A DNA stretch of 64,000 nt, from positions 31,553-95,552 of the forward strand of contig CAYSBR010000008.1 in NCBI GenBank assembly GCA_964429385.1, written 5' to 3'. Both the position numbers and the translations under genes were made by a program. Shown one piece after another: positions 1 to 7,774 of this stretch (position 1 is the first letter of the stretch; each line of letters begins with the position of its first letter). This stretch comes from UBA2377 sp964429385. GTDB taxonomy: Bacteria > Verrucomicrobiota > Verrucomicrobiia > Opitutales > Opitutaceae. The notes beneath the pieces were generated by a model that did no database searches, was not told the origin of the DNA, and saw only the letters and a program-made list of their open reading frames with translations.

Positions 1-204
1 GGCACCAGTCTTCGCAAGGTTAGGGCTGGCCGCTTTTCCTTCGCTTTGCGGGCCGCGGAGCACAGGCCGCGCCGCGCTAAAATGTTCACGGCATAGTCAT
101 GGGGCGGGCAGAGGTAAATCCCTCGCAAGTGGCGGGAAAAGTGCTTGTGTTCAGTTCGAGCTGACAGTGATCCGCCGCCAGTGCGGCAATTCCGACCCCA
201 CCCC

Positions 205-1260
205 ATGAAAACATCCCCTGCGCTTTCGACGGTGCTTGTTGCCGTCTTGCTTGTCGCCACGCTTTCCCCCCGGGCCGCGGCGTGCACCCGTGTCGTTTAT
301 CTCGGTCCGGAGGACCGCATCCTCACCGCCCGCAGCATGGACTGGAAGGAGGACATCGGCACCAACCTATGGGTGCTGCCACGCGGGATCGAGCGCACGG
401 GCGAGGCGGGCCCTGATTCGGTGCGGTGGGTTTCCCGCTATGGCAGTGTGATCGCCTCCGCTTACGACATCGCCTCTTCGGACGGGGTCAATGAGGCCGG
501 ACTTTCGGCCAACCTGCTCTGGCTGGTGGAGTCCGGGTATCCCGAGATGCAGCCGGGCCGGCCGACCATCGCCATCTCGCTTTGGGCGCAATATGCGCTC
601 GATTGCTTCGCCACCGTGGCGGAAGCGGTCGAGCATCTTTCCTCCGAGCCGTTCCTTGTGGTCACCAGCCATCTGCCCGGGACCTCGCGCCTGGCCACGC
701 TGCATCTGTCGCTTTCCGATGCCACGGGCGACAGCGCCATCTTCGAATACGTGGAAGGCCGCCTGGTCGTCCATCACAGCCGCACGCATCAGGTCATGAC
801 CAACTCGCCCCTTTTTGACCAGCAACTCGCGCTTAATGAATACTGGCGGCAGATCGGCGGCACCGTCATGCTGCCCGGGACCAACCGGGCGGCCGATCGC
901 TATGCGCGCGCCATGTTCTACATCAATGCGATTCCGCGGATTGAAGATCGCACCCAGGCAACGGCCTCCGTTTTCAGCGTGATCCGCAACGTTTCGGTGC
1001 CTTTTGGCATCAACACACCGGAGGAGCCGAACATCTCATCGACCCGCTGGCGCACGGTCGTTGATCACAAGGACCGGCTTTACTATTTCGAATCCGCGGT
1101 TTCGCCCTCCATCTTCTGGGTGGATCTCGGCAAGTTTGATTTTTCCGCCGGCGCGCCCGTGCGGGCCCTCCGTCTCGGACCCGATCAATCGCGTGTGCTG
1201 GCGGGTGAAGCATCCGGTTTTTTCGAGGAATCCCGGCCCTTCCTTTTTCAGGGACTCTGA
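205..1260 (+). CDS. Secreted choloylglycine hydrolase / penicillin V acylase family protein
   Basis: This is a linear amide C-N hydrolase of the Ntn (N-terminal nucleophile) superfamily, 351 residues. The ATG at 205 is chosen because it opens a typical signal peptide (hydrophobic residues about 8-20, then SPRAAA) that would be cleaved just before Cys27. That exposes Cys27-Thr-Arg, the usual nucleophile context of the family. Other family marks are the DW pair near residue 47, the VNEAGLSANLLWL block and a TNSP segment with the expected active-site Asn. Family members cleave bile salts, penicillin V or acyl-homoserine lactones; the substrate here cannot be told. It is followed after 51 bases by a secreted S9 peptidase on the same strand. 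Positions 1-204 show no gene. Confidence 0.88.
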   Translation: MKTSPALSTVLVAVLLVATLSPRAAACTRVVYLGPEDRILTARSMDWKEDIGTNLWVLPRGIERTGEAGPDSVRWVSRYGSVIASAYDIASSDGVNEAGLSANLLWLVESGYPEMQPGRPTIAISLWAQYALDCFATVAEAVEHLSSEPFLVVTSHLPGTSRLATLHLSLSDATGDSAIFEYVEGRLVVHHSRTHQVMTNSPLFDQQLALNEYWRQIGGTVMLPGTNRAADRYARAMFYINAIPRIEDRTQATASVFSVIRNVSVPFGINTPEEPNISSTRWRTVVDHKDRLYYFESAVSPSIFWVDLGKFDFSAGAPVRALRLGPDQSRVLAGEASGFFEESRPFLFQGL

Positions 1261-1311
1261 GCGCCGCGTATCGACTTGCGTGCCGGATTGGAGTCGGGCT
1301 CCACTGAGCGC

Positions 1312-3246
1312 ATGCGTAATCCATTTCGTTGGTTGGCCGTCGCCGGGGTGCTGGTGGCGGGGTTGCAGGCTGATGTGCTGCGTCCGGGTTCTAACCTGGT
1401 GGTCGAGGGCATTCCCGACGTGCCGCTGGAGCTGGTGCAGGAGGTGAAGCGTTACACCGAGGCGCGTTCCGCCAGTTTCGGTGGCTGGCATCCCGAAAGG
1501 CCGGAGATGCTGATCGGTACGCGCTTCGGCAACACGGCGCAAATCCATCAGGTGTCGAGCGCGTTGGGGATGCGTCGCCAACTGACTTTCTTTGAAGAAC
1601 CGGTGAGTTCGCTGGGCTACGACCCCGTGGCGGGTGGCTTTTTCCTGTTCAGCCGGGATGCGGGTGGTTCCGAATTCCGCCAGATTTACCGGTATGATTT
1701 CGCGACGGGTGAGGCCACGCTGCTCACCGATGGCGGCCGCAGCCAGAACGGCGGCGTGGCTTGGAGCACCGCGGGTGATCGCATCACCTACGGCTCCACC
1801 CGGCGCAATGGCGCCGACCGCGATCTTTACGTGATGAACCCGCGTGAGCCGGCCTCGGACCGGCTGCTGCGGGAGATGAAAGGGGGCGGGTGGAGCGTCA
1901 GGGATTGGGCGCCCGACGATGCCCAGTTGTTGGTTTATGAGTATGTGTCGGTCAATGAAAGCCACCTTTGGCTGCTTGATCCTGCCACGGGGGAGATGAC
2001 GGAATTCACGCCGCGGGACCGCCGGGGAGTCGCCTATGGCGACGCCGCCTTTACGAAGGATGGCAAAGGCGTGTTGGTGACGACCGATCAGGATTTTGAG
2101 TTCAAGCGCCTGGCCTACATTGATCTGGCCACGCGGGAGACCCGCTATCTGACATCGGGCATCCTGTCCGATGTGGAGGGCTTCAGCTTGTCCAAGGATG
2201 GGCGCCATCTGTTGTTCGATGTGTCTGAGTCCGGGCTGAGCCGGCTCTATCTGATGGAACTGGAGAATTTTGGCTACCGGCCGATCGAGCAGCTTCCAGT
2301 GGGCGTGATCGGCGCCGTTTCCTGGCATAGGGACAACCGCCATGTGGCGATCAGCCTCAACTCCTCACGTTCCCCTTCGGACATCCATGTGCTGGATGCC
2401 GCCACGGGTGAAGTGACCCGCTGGACGGAAAGCGAGTTGGGCGGGCTGGTGGCCGATCAGTTGAGCGAGCCGGAACTGATCCGCTGGAAGAGTTTTGATG
2501 ATCTGGAGATCACGGGTTTTTATTACAAGCCGGCCGCCAAGTTCACCGGTCCCCGTCCGGTGATCATCAGCATCCACGGTGGCCCGGAGGGGCAATCGCA
2601 ACCGGTGTTCATCGGGCGCGGCAACTATTACCTCAATGAACTCGGCGTGGCCATCATCTATCCCAATGTCCGCGGCTCCACGGGTTTTGGAAAAACCTTT
2701 GTGGCGCTCGACAACGGCTTCAAGCGGGAGGACTCGGTGCAGGATATCGGCGCCTTGCTGGACTGGATCGCACAGCAGCCCGATCTGGATGCCAGTCGCG
2801 TGATGGTGACCGGCGGCAGCTACGGCGGCTACATGACGCTCGCCTCGGCTGTTCATTTCAACGACCGCATCCGCTGTTCCCTCGCGGTCGTCGGCATCAG
2901 CAACTTCGTCACTTTCCTCAAAAACACCGAGGATTACCGCCGCGACCTGCGCCGCGTGGAGTATGGCGACGAACGCGATCCGGCGATGCACGCGCATCTG
3001 TTGAAAATCTCGCCGACCACGCGCGCGGCCGAGATCACCAAGCCGCTTTTCATTGTGCAGGGAGCCAACGATCCCCGCGTGCCGCGCACCGAGGCGGTGC
3101 AGATGGTGGAGACTGTGCGGCGGAACGGCTCTCCGGTGTGGTATCTTGAGGCGAAGGACGAGGGCCACGGCTTCCGGAAGAAGGCCAATGCCGACTATCA
3201 GTTCTACTCGACGGTGCTGTTTGTGAAGGAAAACCTGCTGCGTTGA
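1312..3246 (+). CDS. S9 family peptidase (prolyl oligopeptidase / acylaminoacyl-peptidase type), exported
   Basis: A serine peptidase of 644 residues with a WD-like beta-propeller in the N-terminal two thirds and an alpha/beta-hydrolase domain at the C-terminus. The catalytic triad is visible: Ser503 in GGSYGGYMT, Asp587 in GANDPRVP and His619 in DEGHGF. The oxyanion HGGPEGQ motif precedes the nucleophile. The ATG at 1312 starts a signal peptide (RNPFRWLAVAGVLVAGLQAD); an in-frame TTG at 1276 would only add polar residues. Family members cut short peptides after Pro or hydrophobic residues in the periplasm. It probably shares a transcript with the upstream hydrolase. The 3' end nearly abuts the convergent PLP enzyme. 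Confidence 0.9.
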   Translation: MRNPFRWLAVAGVLVAGLQADVLRPGSNLVVEGIPDVPLELVQEVKRYTEARSASFGGWHPERPEMLIGTRFGNTAQIHQVSSALGMRRQLTFFEEPVSSLGYDPVAGGFFLFSRDAGGSEFRQIYRYDFATGEATLLTDGGRSQNGGVAWSTAGDRITYGSTRRNGADRDLYVMNPREPASDRLLREMKGGGWSVRDWAPDDAQLLVYEYVSVNESHLWLLDPATGEMTEFTPRDRRGVAYGDAAFTKDGKGVLVTTDQDFEFKRLAYIDLATRETRYLTSGILSDVEGFSLSKDGRHLLFDVSESGLSRLYLMELENFGYRPIEQLPVGVIGAVSWHRDNRHVAISLNSSRSPSDIHVLDAATGEVTRWTESELGGLVADQLSEPELIRWKSFDDLEITGFYYKPAAKFTGPRPVIISIHGGPEGQSQPVFIGRGNYYLNELGVAIIYPNVRGSTGFGKTFVALDNGFKREDSVQDIGALLDWIAQQPDLDASRVMVTGGSYGGYMTLASAVHFNDRIRCSLAVVGISNFVTFLKNTEDYRRDLRRVEYGDERDPAMHAHLLKISPTTRAAEITKPLFIVQGANDPRVPRTEAVQMVETVRRNGSPVWYLEAKDEGHGFRKKANADYQFYSTVLFVKENLLR

Positions 3247-3251
3247 GACCT

Positions 3252-4217
3252 TCAGCCTTGGGCGGCCGGGATGGCGGCCCAAGGCAACGCGTCGAGATCC
3301 ACATTGCCGCCGGTGAGAATAATGCCGGCGCGCATTCCCCGCACGGGGGCCTGTTGTTCCATGATGGCGGCATAGGGCACGGCGGCAGAGGGCTCGATGA
3401 TGATCTTCAGCTCCTCCCAAAGCTGGCGCATCGCGGTGGCGATGCCGGCTTCGGAGACGGTGACAACGGCATCCACCTGGCGCTGGATCAGAGCGAAGTT
3501 TCTTTCGCCAATGGTGGTGCGCAGGCCGTCGGCAATGGTGTCCACCTTGTCCGCCGCGACGATGCGGCCGGCGCGGAAGGAGCGCGCGGCATCATCCGCG
3601 CCCGCGGGTTCGCAGGCGATGACCTTGATGGCGGAGCGGAGGCTTTTGGCGGCGACGGCGGTGCCGCACAGCAGCCCGCCGCCGCCGACCGGACAGAGGA
3701 TGAGATCGAGATCGGGCACCTCTTCCAGCAGTTCAAGGGCGGCGGTGCCCTGGCCGGCCATGACGTGCTCGTTGTCGAAAGGATGAATGAAGACGGCGCC
3801 CGTGGTGGCGGCGATCTGTCCGGCGGCCTGCTGGCGGGCGTTGTCGTTGGGCGCGCAAAAGGTGATGCGCCCGCCTTCGCGCTCGACGTTGCGGATCTTG
3901 GTCTTCGCCGCATTGCGCGGCATCACGATGTGGGCGGGGATCCCACGCAGCCGGGCGGCCCGGGCCAGCGCGGCGGCATGGTTGCCCGAGGAGTGGGTGA
4001 CCACTCCGCGGGCGGCCTCGGCTTCGGTGAGCGCAAAGACCGCATTGGTGGCGCCGCGGGCTTTGAAGGCACCGATCTGCTGCAGGTTTTCGCATTTGAA
4101 GAACAGCGATCCGCCGGTGGCGGCATCGAGCGACGCATTGCGCACAACGGGCGTGCGCACGATGTGCGGGCGGATGCGGGCGTGCGCGGTACGGATGGCG
4201 GCGAGGTCGAGGAGCAT
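3252..4217 (-). CDS. PLP-dependent threonine ammonia-lyase / serine racemase-like enzyme
   Basis: A fold-type II pyridoxal-phosphate enzyme of 321 residues. Lys52 in GAFKARGA is the Schiff-base lysine, SSGNHAAA (76-83) is the substrate loop, and the tetraglycine in CPVGGGGL (178-181) binds the cofactor phosphate. Family members deaminate threonine or serine to 2-oxo acids or racemise serine. There is no C-terminal ACT domain, so it is the short, feedback-insensitive catabolic or racemase type rather than long IlvA. Which reaction it runs cannot be settled from sequence. It is convergent with the S9 peptidase gene. Confidence 0.9.
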   Translation of the reverse strand: MLLDLAAIRTAHARIRPHIVRTPVVRNASLDAATGGSLFFKCENLQQIGAFKARGATNAVFALTEAEAARGVVTHSSGNHAAALARAARLRGIPAHIVMPRNAAKTKIRNVEREGGRITFCAPNDNARQQAAGQIAATTGAVFIHPFDNEHVMAGQGTAALELLEEVPDLDLILCPVGGGGLLCGTAVAAKSLRSAIKVIACEPAGADDAARSFRAGRIVAADKVDTIADGLRTTIGERNFALIQRQVDAVVTVSEAGIATAMRQLWEELKIIIEPSAAVPYAAIMEQQAPVRGMRAGIILTGGNVDLDALPWAAIPAAQG

Positions 4218-4224
4218 GAGGGGA

Positions 4225-4263
4225 GTTTTCGATTTTTGATTCCCGGTTTTCGATTCAATTCCG
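4225..4263. repeat. Type A repeat arm (TTTTCGATT units)
   Basis: Two tandem related units, ttttcgatttttgattc and ttttcgattc, lie in the spacer between the PLP enzyme and the glyoxalase gene. The same sequence family flanks the four-helix-bundle gene (27264-27676) and surrounds the ruvB start (57449-57543). Here only one arm is evident and no gene is enclosed. Confidence 0.55.
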
Positions 4264-4405
4264 AATGTCGTCGGGCCGGGCCTTGCCCGCGGATCATACG
4301 GATGATCCTGGTAGGCAAATCGCGCGGCGCCGCCGCACCCGAGGTCGCACGTTGCATCCGCGCTTATTCGCGTGATTCGCGGGCGAAAACACCTACGGTT
4401 GGGCC

Positions 4406-4789
4406 ATGGTCAAAAAGCTTCTTCACACCCGCATGCGCGTTAACGATCTGGCGCGCACCGTTAAATTCTATGAGGATGCCCTCGGGCTGAAGCTGACGCG
4501 GCAGCACACGTCGCCGCGCGGGGCTCAACTGGCGTTTCTCGCGACGCCGAACAGCGATGAAGAAATCGAAATTTGCCAGATGCCGCCGGGCGCTCCCCCC
4601 GTGCAGGTACAGCCGGACTTGATGCATCTGGCGTTCGAAGTGGAGGACTTGGCGGCCTATGAGGCGGCCATCAAGGCGAAGGGCTACGCCTTGAGCGACG
4701 GGCCGACCAAGACCAGCAGTGGTTCGGTAATCGCGTTCATTGATGCGCCCGAGGGCTACGAAGTGGAATTGATCCAGCGGGAGAAGTGA
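4406..4789 (+). CDS. VOC family protein, lactoylglutathione lyase-like (glyoxalase I)
   Basis: A 127-residue vicinal-oxygen-chelate protein with two beta-alpha-beta-beta-beta modules. His7, Glu55, His74 and Glu121 fall almost exactly where the four metal ligands of E. coli GloA lie (His5, Glu56, His74, Glu122), which supports a nickel-type glyoxalase I that turns methylglyoxal hemithioacetal into a lactoyl thioester. The length is normal for GloA. It stands alone on the plus strand, and its 3' end overlaps the convergent DNA glycosylase gene by 53 bases. The exact thiol cofactor is not predictable. Confidence 0.85.
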   Translation: MVKKLLHTRMRVNDLARTVKFYEDALGLKLTRQHTSPRGAQLAFLATPNSDEEIEICQMPPGAPPVQVQPDLMHLAFEVEDLAAYEAAIKAKGYALSDGPTKTSSGSVIAFIDAPEGYEVELIQREK

Positions 4790-5726
4790 TCCGCGTGCGC
4801 GTGTCCTCGGGTTGCTCGCGGGCTTGAGCGCGCTCGTAGGCGAAGAGGTATTGCTGGGCAAGGCCGGCGAGCGGGCCGAAGTGAACGCGCCCGAAGTGAG
4901 CGACTTGAGCCGGTGTCCAACCGGCGAGGCCGTAGCGGCGGCTCATGGCCTTGAGTATCCAGGTGTCCACCGGAAAGGCTTCGAGCTTGCCGGCGCCGAA
5001 GAGCAGGACGCAATCGGCGACTTTCTCGCCAACGCCAGGCAGTTCGAGCAGGCGGGTTTTGGCTTCCGGGTAGGGCAGATGTTCGGTTTCCTCCAGCCAG
5101 CCGGGGCGGAGGGAGAGAAAGCGGGCGGTGTCCTTGATATAGCGGGCGCGGAAGCCCAATAGGCAGGAGCGAAGATCGGTTTCGGAAATCGTGGCGAGCT
5201 CGTCCCAGGAAGGCAGCTGGTGGAGGGTTTCCGGTCCGATGCGGACAAGGGGGCGACCGTGCCGATTTGCGAGCAGGGCGACCATTTGTTTGATTTGCAC
5301 GATCTGCTTGGTCGCACTGCAGAGAAAGCAGAGCAGGGTTTCGCCAAGGGGTTGGCGGGGGAGGCGAAGCCCGGGAAACGCGGCCAGACAGTGCGCGAGA
5401 TGAGGATCGCTGCGCCAGGGGAGGGAATCGGCCAGGGCGTGGAAGTCGTGCGCGAGCACAAGATAATCGGTGAGCGCGGCGGCGGCTCGGGGCAGCCGCG
5501 CGGACGGGGCGGTCCACTCCAGTTGATTGTCGGTGCCGAGTCGCACTTTTACGGCGCAATCGGCCCATATGCCGGTCCAGGCGCCGGCTGAGTCCGGCTG
5601 CCAGCGGAAGGTTTGTCCCCCGTCCAAAGTCTCGGCGAGCGTGCCGGGAGAAAGCTGGAGCGGGAGTGGTTGCCAGTTATCACCCCACAGAGTGGAGGAG
5701 ATAGAGGTGGTGAGGGAGGAGCGCAT
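4737..5726 (-). CDS. OGG1-type 8-oxoguanine DNA glycosylase / AP lyase
   Basis: A base-excision repair enzyme of about 329 residues with an N-terminal OGG_N domain (SPGTLAETLDGGQTFRW) and a HhH-GPD domain. The helix-hairpin-helix reads LPGVGEKVADC, with Lys235 as the catalytic nucleophile equivalent to human OGG1 Lys249. The Asp in FPVDTW (about 254) is the equivalent of Asp268. It should excise oxidised guanine and nick the strand. The start is uncertain: ATG at 5726, ATG at 5744 or TTG at 5771 are possible and none has a clear ribosome site; 5726 begins nearest the conserved domain. Loss of guanine oxidation damage fits the many peroxide-defence genes in the window. Confidence 0.85.
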   Translation of the reverse strand: MRSSLTTSISSTLWGDNWQPLPLQLSPGTLAETLDGGQTFRWQPDSAGAWTGIWADCAVKVRLGTDNQLEWTAPSARLPRAAAALTDYLVLAHDFHALADSLPWRSDPHLAHCLAAFPGLRLPRQPLGETLLCFLCSATKQIVQIKQMVALLANRHGRPLVRIGPETLHQLPSWDELATISETDLRSCLLGFRARYIKDTARFLSLRPGWLEETEHLPYPEAKTRLLELPGVGEKVADCVLLFGAGKLEAFPVDTWILKAMSRRYGLAGWTPAQVAHFGRVHFGPLAGLAQQYLFAYERAQAREQPEDTRTRITSPAGSIPLRSPRAHQ

Positions 5727-5792
5727 GACGGCCAAGGCCGGCATGCTGGCTGGTCTATGTGGCGCAGACAAGCCGGCTGGCTTTGGGGCTTG

Positions 5793-6038
5793 TCAGCGGT
5801 GGCGATTAAAAAAGCCCAGTGCGAGCTGGCAGAGCGGCACAAGCAGGGACGACCCTCGACTGCGGCTTTGGAGGAAGGAGAGCAAGCGCGGGAGCAGGCC
5901 CAGCCAGGGGAGTGCCTGTTTGAGGTAACCCATATAAGGAACTTGGGATTCTTGCTGCCGCAGACGGTGAATGTAGAGCTCTGTGCGATCACCCTCGCAG
6001 AGGGTCACCAGGAGGCGTTTGCGTTCGGCGGGAGTCAT
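5793..6038 (-). CDS. Small hypothetical protein in the yqjD-yqjE-like operon (yqjK position)
   Basis: An 81-residue protein whose start codon overlaps the stop of the upstream YqjE-like gene (ATGA), so the two are translationally coupled. It has a basic, polar N-terminus (TPAERKRLLVTLCEGDRTEL) and a moderately hydrophobic C-terminal half ending in FFNRHR. In E. coli the order is yqjD-yqjE-yqjK, and this gene occupies the yqjK position. Sequence similarity to YqjK itself is not clear to me, so the function is unknown; a membrane-associated partner of YqjD/YqjE is the positional inference. Confidence 0.65.
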   Translation of the reverse strand: MTPAERKRLLVTLCEGDRTELYIHRLRQQESQVPYMGYLKQALPWLGLLPRLLSFLQSRSRGSSLLVPLCQLALGFFNRHR

Positions 6039-6403
6039 GGCTCATCCATCAGGGTTTCGATGCAGGCGGCATCCTGCCGCAGTTGTTCCTTGGTGAGGGC
6101 GAAGGGATCCCAGGTGCGCAGGAGTTGACGGAAGCGGAGAAAACAGATCCCGGCGCCGGCTATGTGGCAGAGCCCCAGGATGGCGATGGCGTGCAGCCGG
6201 TAGGCGGTGTCCCAAAAGGCGGCGGCCACAAAGAGGGTGAGCACGCCGCCGGCCAGCAGGGCGAGCAGGGCTGCGCCGAGCAGGAGGAGGAGTGCGATCA
6301 GCAGTCGGTCGCGTGCTTCCCCCAGCTCGATGCCGGCCAGTTCGGAACGATGGCGCAGGCCGCGCAAGGCCACGCGGACATACAAGGGAAGATCTGCAAG
6401 CAT
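6035..6403 (-). CDS. YqjE-like membrane protein (holin superfamily III / PF07332 type)
   Basis: A 122-residue membrane protein with two hydrophobic hairpin segments (about residues 32-57 and 68-90), preceded by the amphipathic stretch ELAGIELGEARDRL typical of the family. The start is the ATG at 6403, where the family similarity begins; upstream codons in this frame give low-complexity text. In E. coli, YqjE lies beside the ribosome-hibernation protein YqjD at the inner membrane. Despite the holin-superfamily label, no phage gene lies nearby. It overlaps the downstream 81-residue gene by four bases. Confidence 0.82.
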   Translation of the reverse strand: MLADLPLYVRVALRGLRHRSELAGIELGEARDRLLIALLLLLGAALLALLAGGVLTLFVAAAFWDTAYRLHAIAILGLCHIAGAGICFLRFRQLLRTWDPFALTKEQLRQDAACIETLMDEP

Positions 6404-6434
6404 CGGAAGCCGCGTCGTCTGCGGAGAGGCGCGG

Positions 6435-6746
6435 TCAGCGCCGGGAGATGAAGTAGCCGAGCAGCACCCCTGCGGCGAGCGCGACGCCGAGGGATTCGTA
6501 GGGGTGGCTGCGCACCAGTTGATCGGCCTGCTCGGCTCCGCGCCGGGCGGAAGCGCAGGCGCGCTCGTAAAGCTCGCCCCCTTCATCGGCGGCGGCTCGG
6601 AGCCGCTGGCGCAGATCCTCCAGTTTGTCGTCGGTCAGCTCGCCTCCTTTTTGGAGGGCTTGCTCGGCGTCATGGATCAGGGCCTTGAGATCGTCGAGGG
6701 TGTGGTCGGCTGCTTTGGCGGCGGAGGAAACAGGATTCTTTTTCAT
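6435..6746 (-). CDS. DUF883 family protein (YqjD/ElaB-like membrane-anchored stress protein)
   Basis: A 103-residue protein with a long charged helical region (20-80; DDLKALIHDAEQAL, LRQRLRAAADEGGELYERA) and a C-terminal membrane anchor (about 87-100) ending in SRR. This is the DUF883 layout: E. coli YqjD and ElaB bind 70S ribosomes through the N-terminus and tether them to the inner membrane in stationary phase, under RpoS control. The YHPYESLGVALAAGVLLGY-type tail (here HPYESLGVALAAGVLLGYF) is the family hallmark. It lies between DUF3185 and yqjE-like genes, most likely in one operon. Confidence 0.87.
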   Translation of the reverse strand: MKKNPVSSAAKAADHTLDDLKALIHDAEQALQKGGELTDDKLEDLRQRLRAAADEGGELYERACASARRGAEQADQLVRSHPYESLGVALAAGVLLGYFISRR

Positions 6747-6781
6747 GATAGGGTAGGGTTTGGGGATACAGGGGGAGGGTT

Positions 6782-6985
6782 TCAGTGGGAGCGGTTGGCG
6801 AATACGCCAAATCCGCCGACGACAACGCCGATGAGGCCCAGTGCGATGAGCCAGAGGCTGCGATCGGAGGGGGTGCCGGTGGCCACCTCGGAAATCTGTG
6901 AGGCGACGGACCCCGAGGCATTGAATCCGAGGATGAGCAGGACGGCGCCGACAATCAGAAGCGCCACGGCCAAGGCTTTGTTCAT
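6782..6985 (-). CDS. DUF3185 family small membrane protein
   Basis: A 67-residue protein with two membrane helices (4-22 and about 44-62) linked by GSVASQISEVATGTPSDRS, the conserved DUF3185 loop. Function is unknown; members are frequently found near stress or envelope genes. It is the first gene of the yqjDE-like operon and lies about 70 bases after a sigma-54-type promoter (7066-7081). A second, more divergent member sits directly behind the algB-kinB two-component pair at 38152, which links the two loci. Confidence 0.82.
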   Translation of the reverse strand: MNKALAVALLIVGAVLLILGFNASGSVASQISEVATGTPSDRSLWLIALGLIGVVVGGFGVFANRSH

Positions 6986-7065
6986 GATGAGGGAGGGTTG
7001 AGGTTTTGCCCAAGCCCGCGCATCCGTTATGGTGTGGCAGGCGCAAGGGAGTATGGCGCCCGTTT

Positions 7066-7081
7066 TGCACGGCGCATGCCA
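7066..7081 (-). promoter_or_regulatory. Candidate sigma-54 promoter for the DUF3185-yqjDE operon
   Basis: On the minus strand the sequence reads TGGCATGCGCCGTGCA. Against the consensus TGGCACG-N4-TTGCW it differs at two of twelve defined positions and keeps both the GG (-24) and GC (-12) dinucleotides at correct spacing. Transcription would start near 7055, giving a leader of about 70 bases before the DUF3185 start. The window also encodes an NtrC-family activator (35013-36347). The match is by eye. Confidence 0.55.
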
Positions 7082-7228
7082 AGAGAGCGGCTCAAGCGTA
7101 ACCTATTTGAGTCAAGAAGCTTGCCCAAAGACTGCCCGGAGGGCTGTTGCGTTTATCGTGCAGGCTGCCCGGTGCGAAGGGCGGCCTTGCTGCACTCTGC
7201 ACGGCTTTGATCGCCGATGGCGGTGGTG

Positions 7229-7735
7229 TTACCGCTTGGGCTGAGCCGCAGGTTTTTCCCAGAGGAAGCTCTGCTGCACGGCGAGTTCGCGGTCATCCGC
7301 TGTCAGCAGGCGCAGCTGCCAGGCGACCGGCTGGGTTTTGGCATCAGGCCAATCCTCCCCGGTGAGGCCGAGGTTGAAGGTGTGCCGGCCAGTCGGGATG
7401 GTCGCCGGAAAAAGATGCACGCGCGGGTGGGGCGAATCGGGCAGAATGACTTTCAGTTCAAACCGTGCGCCAGCGCGGGCCGCGTCGCGGTTATCGGTCC
7501 GGGCAAGAAAGTAGAAGCCGCGGCGCTCTCCGGATTGGGTGCGGAGGATGGTCTGACGTCCGGTATTCTCCGTGCCGCCGAAATACTCCGAGATGCGGAC
7601 AAAGGAATCGGATTCGCGCCAGGCCGGCCAGATGCGCACGAAGTCAACTTCAGCCGCGCCAGCGGCTGAAACGGCAAACAGCGCCAGACTGAGAATGCAG
7701 CCACGGATAGCTCGGATAAGCACGGATGAAGTCAT
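7229..7735 (-). CDS. Secreted hypothetical protein
   Basis: A 168-residue protein with an N-terminal signal peptide (IRGCILSLALFAVSAAGA, cleavage near residue 27). The mature part is a mostly beta-strand domain with no motif I recognise (VDFVRIWPAWRESDSFVRIS at its start, AVQQSFLWEKP near its end). It has no cysteines after the signal and no repeats. The first codons are encoded by a short tandem repeat (7702-7729), so the true start could be slightly further in. It lies 39 bases from the end of the oppABC-type binding lipoprotein gene on the same strand and may share its transcript. Function unknown. Confidence 0.65.
   Translation of the reverse strand: MTSSVLIRAIRGCILSLALFAVSAAGAAEVDFVRIWPAWRESDSFVRISEYFGGTENTGRQTILRTQSGERRGFYFLARTDNRDAARAGARFELKVILPDSPHPRVHLFPATIPTGRHTFNLGLTGEDWPDAKTQPVAWQLRLLTADDRELAVQQSFLWEKPAAQPKR
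7702..7729. repeat. Type C tandem repeat (CACGGAT units) at a gene start
   Basis: Three heptamer-like units, cacggat-ag-ctcggat-aag-cacggat, lie inside the first codons of the secreted protein gene (minus strand). They belong to the same style of short TCG/CCG-rich tandem repeats seen elsewhere in the window, but with a different unit. Confidence 0.5.
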
Positions 7736-7774
7736 TGGCGGCGTGGTTGCGGGCAGGCAAGGGCGGAGTGCCGT

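Noticed and set aside
3243..4490. Plus-strand frame opposite the PLP ammonia-lyase gene
   Set aside because: Glycine/aspartate-rich mirror translation; the minus strand carries the PLP lysine and glycine loop.
6035..6403. Holin label as a sign of prophage
   Set aside because: The neighbours are DUF3185 and YqjD-like genes, the known non-phage YqjE context; no phage gene is nearby.
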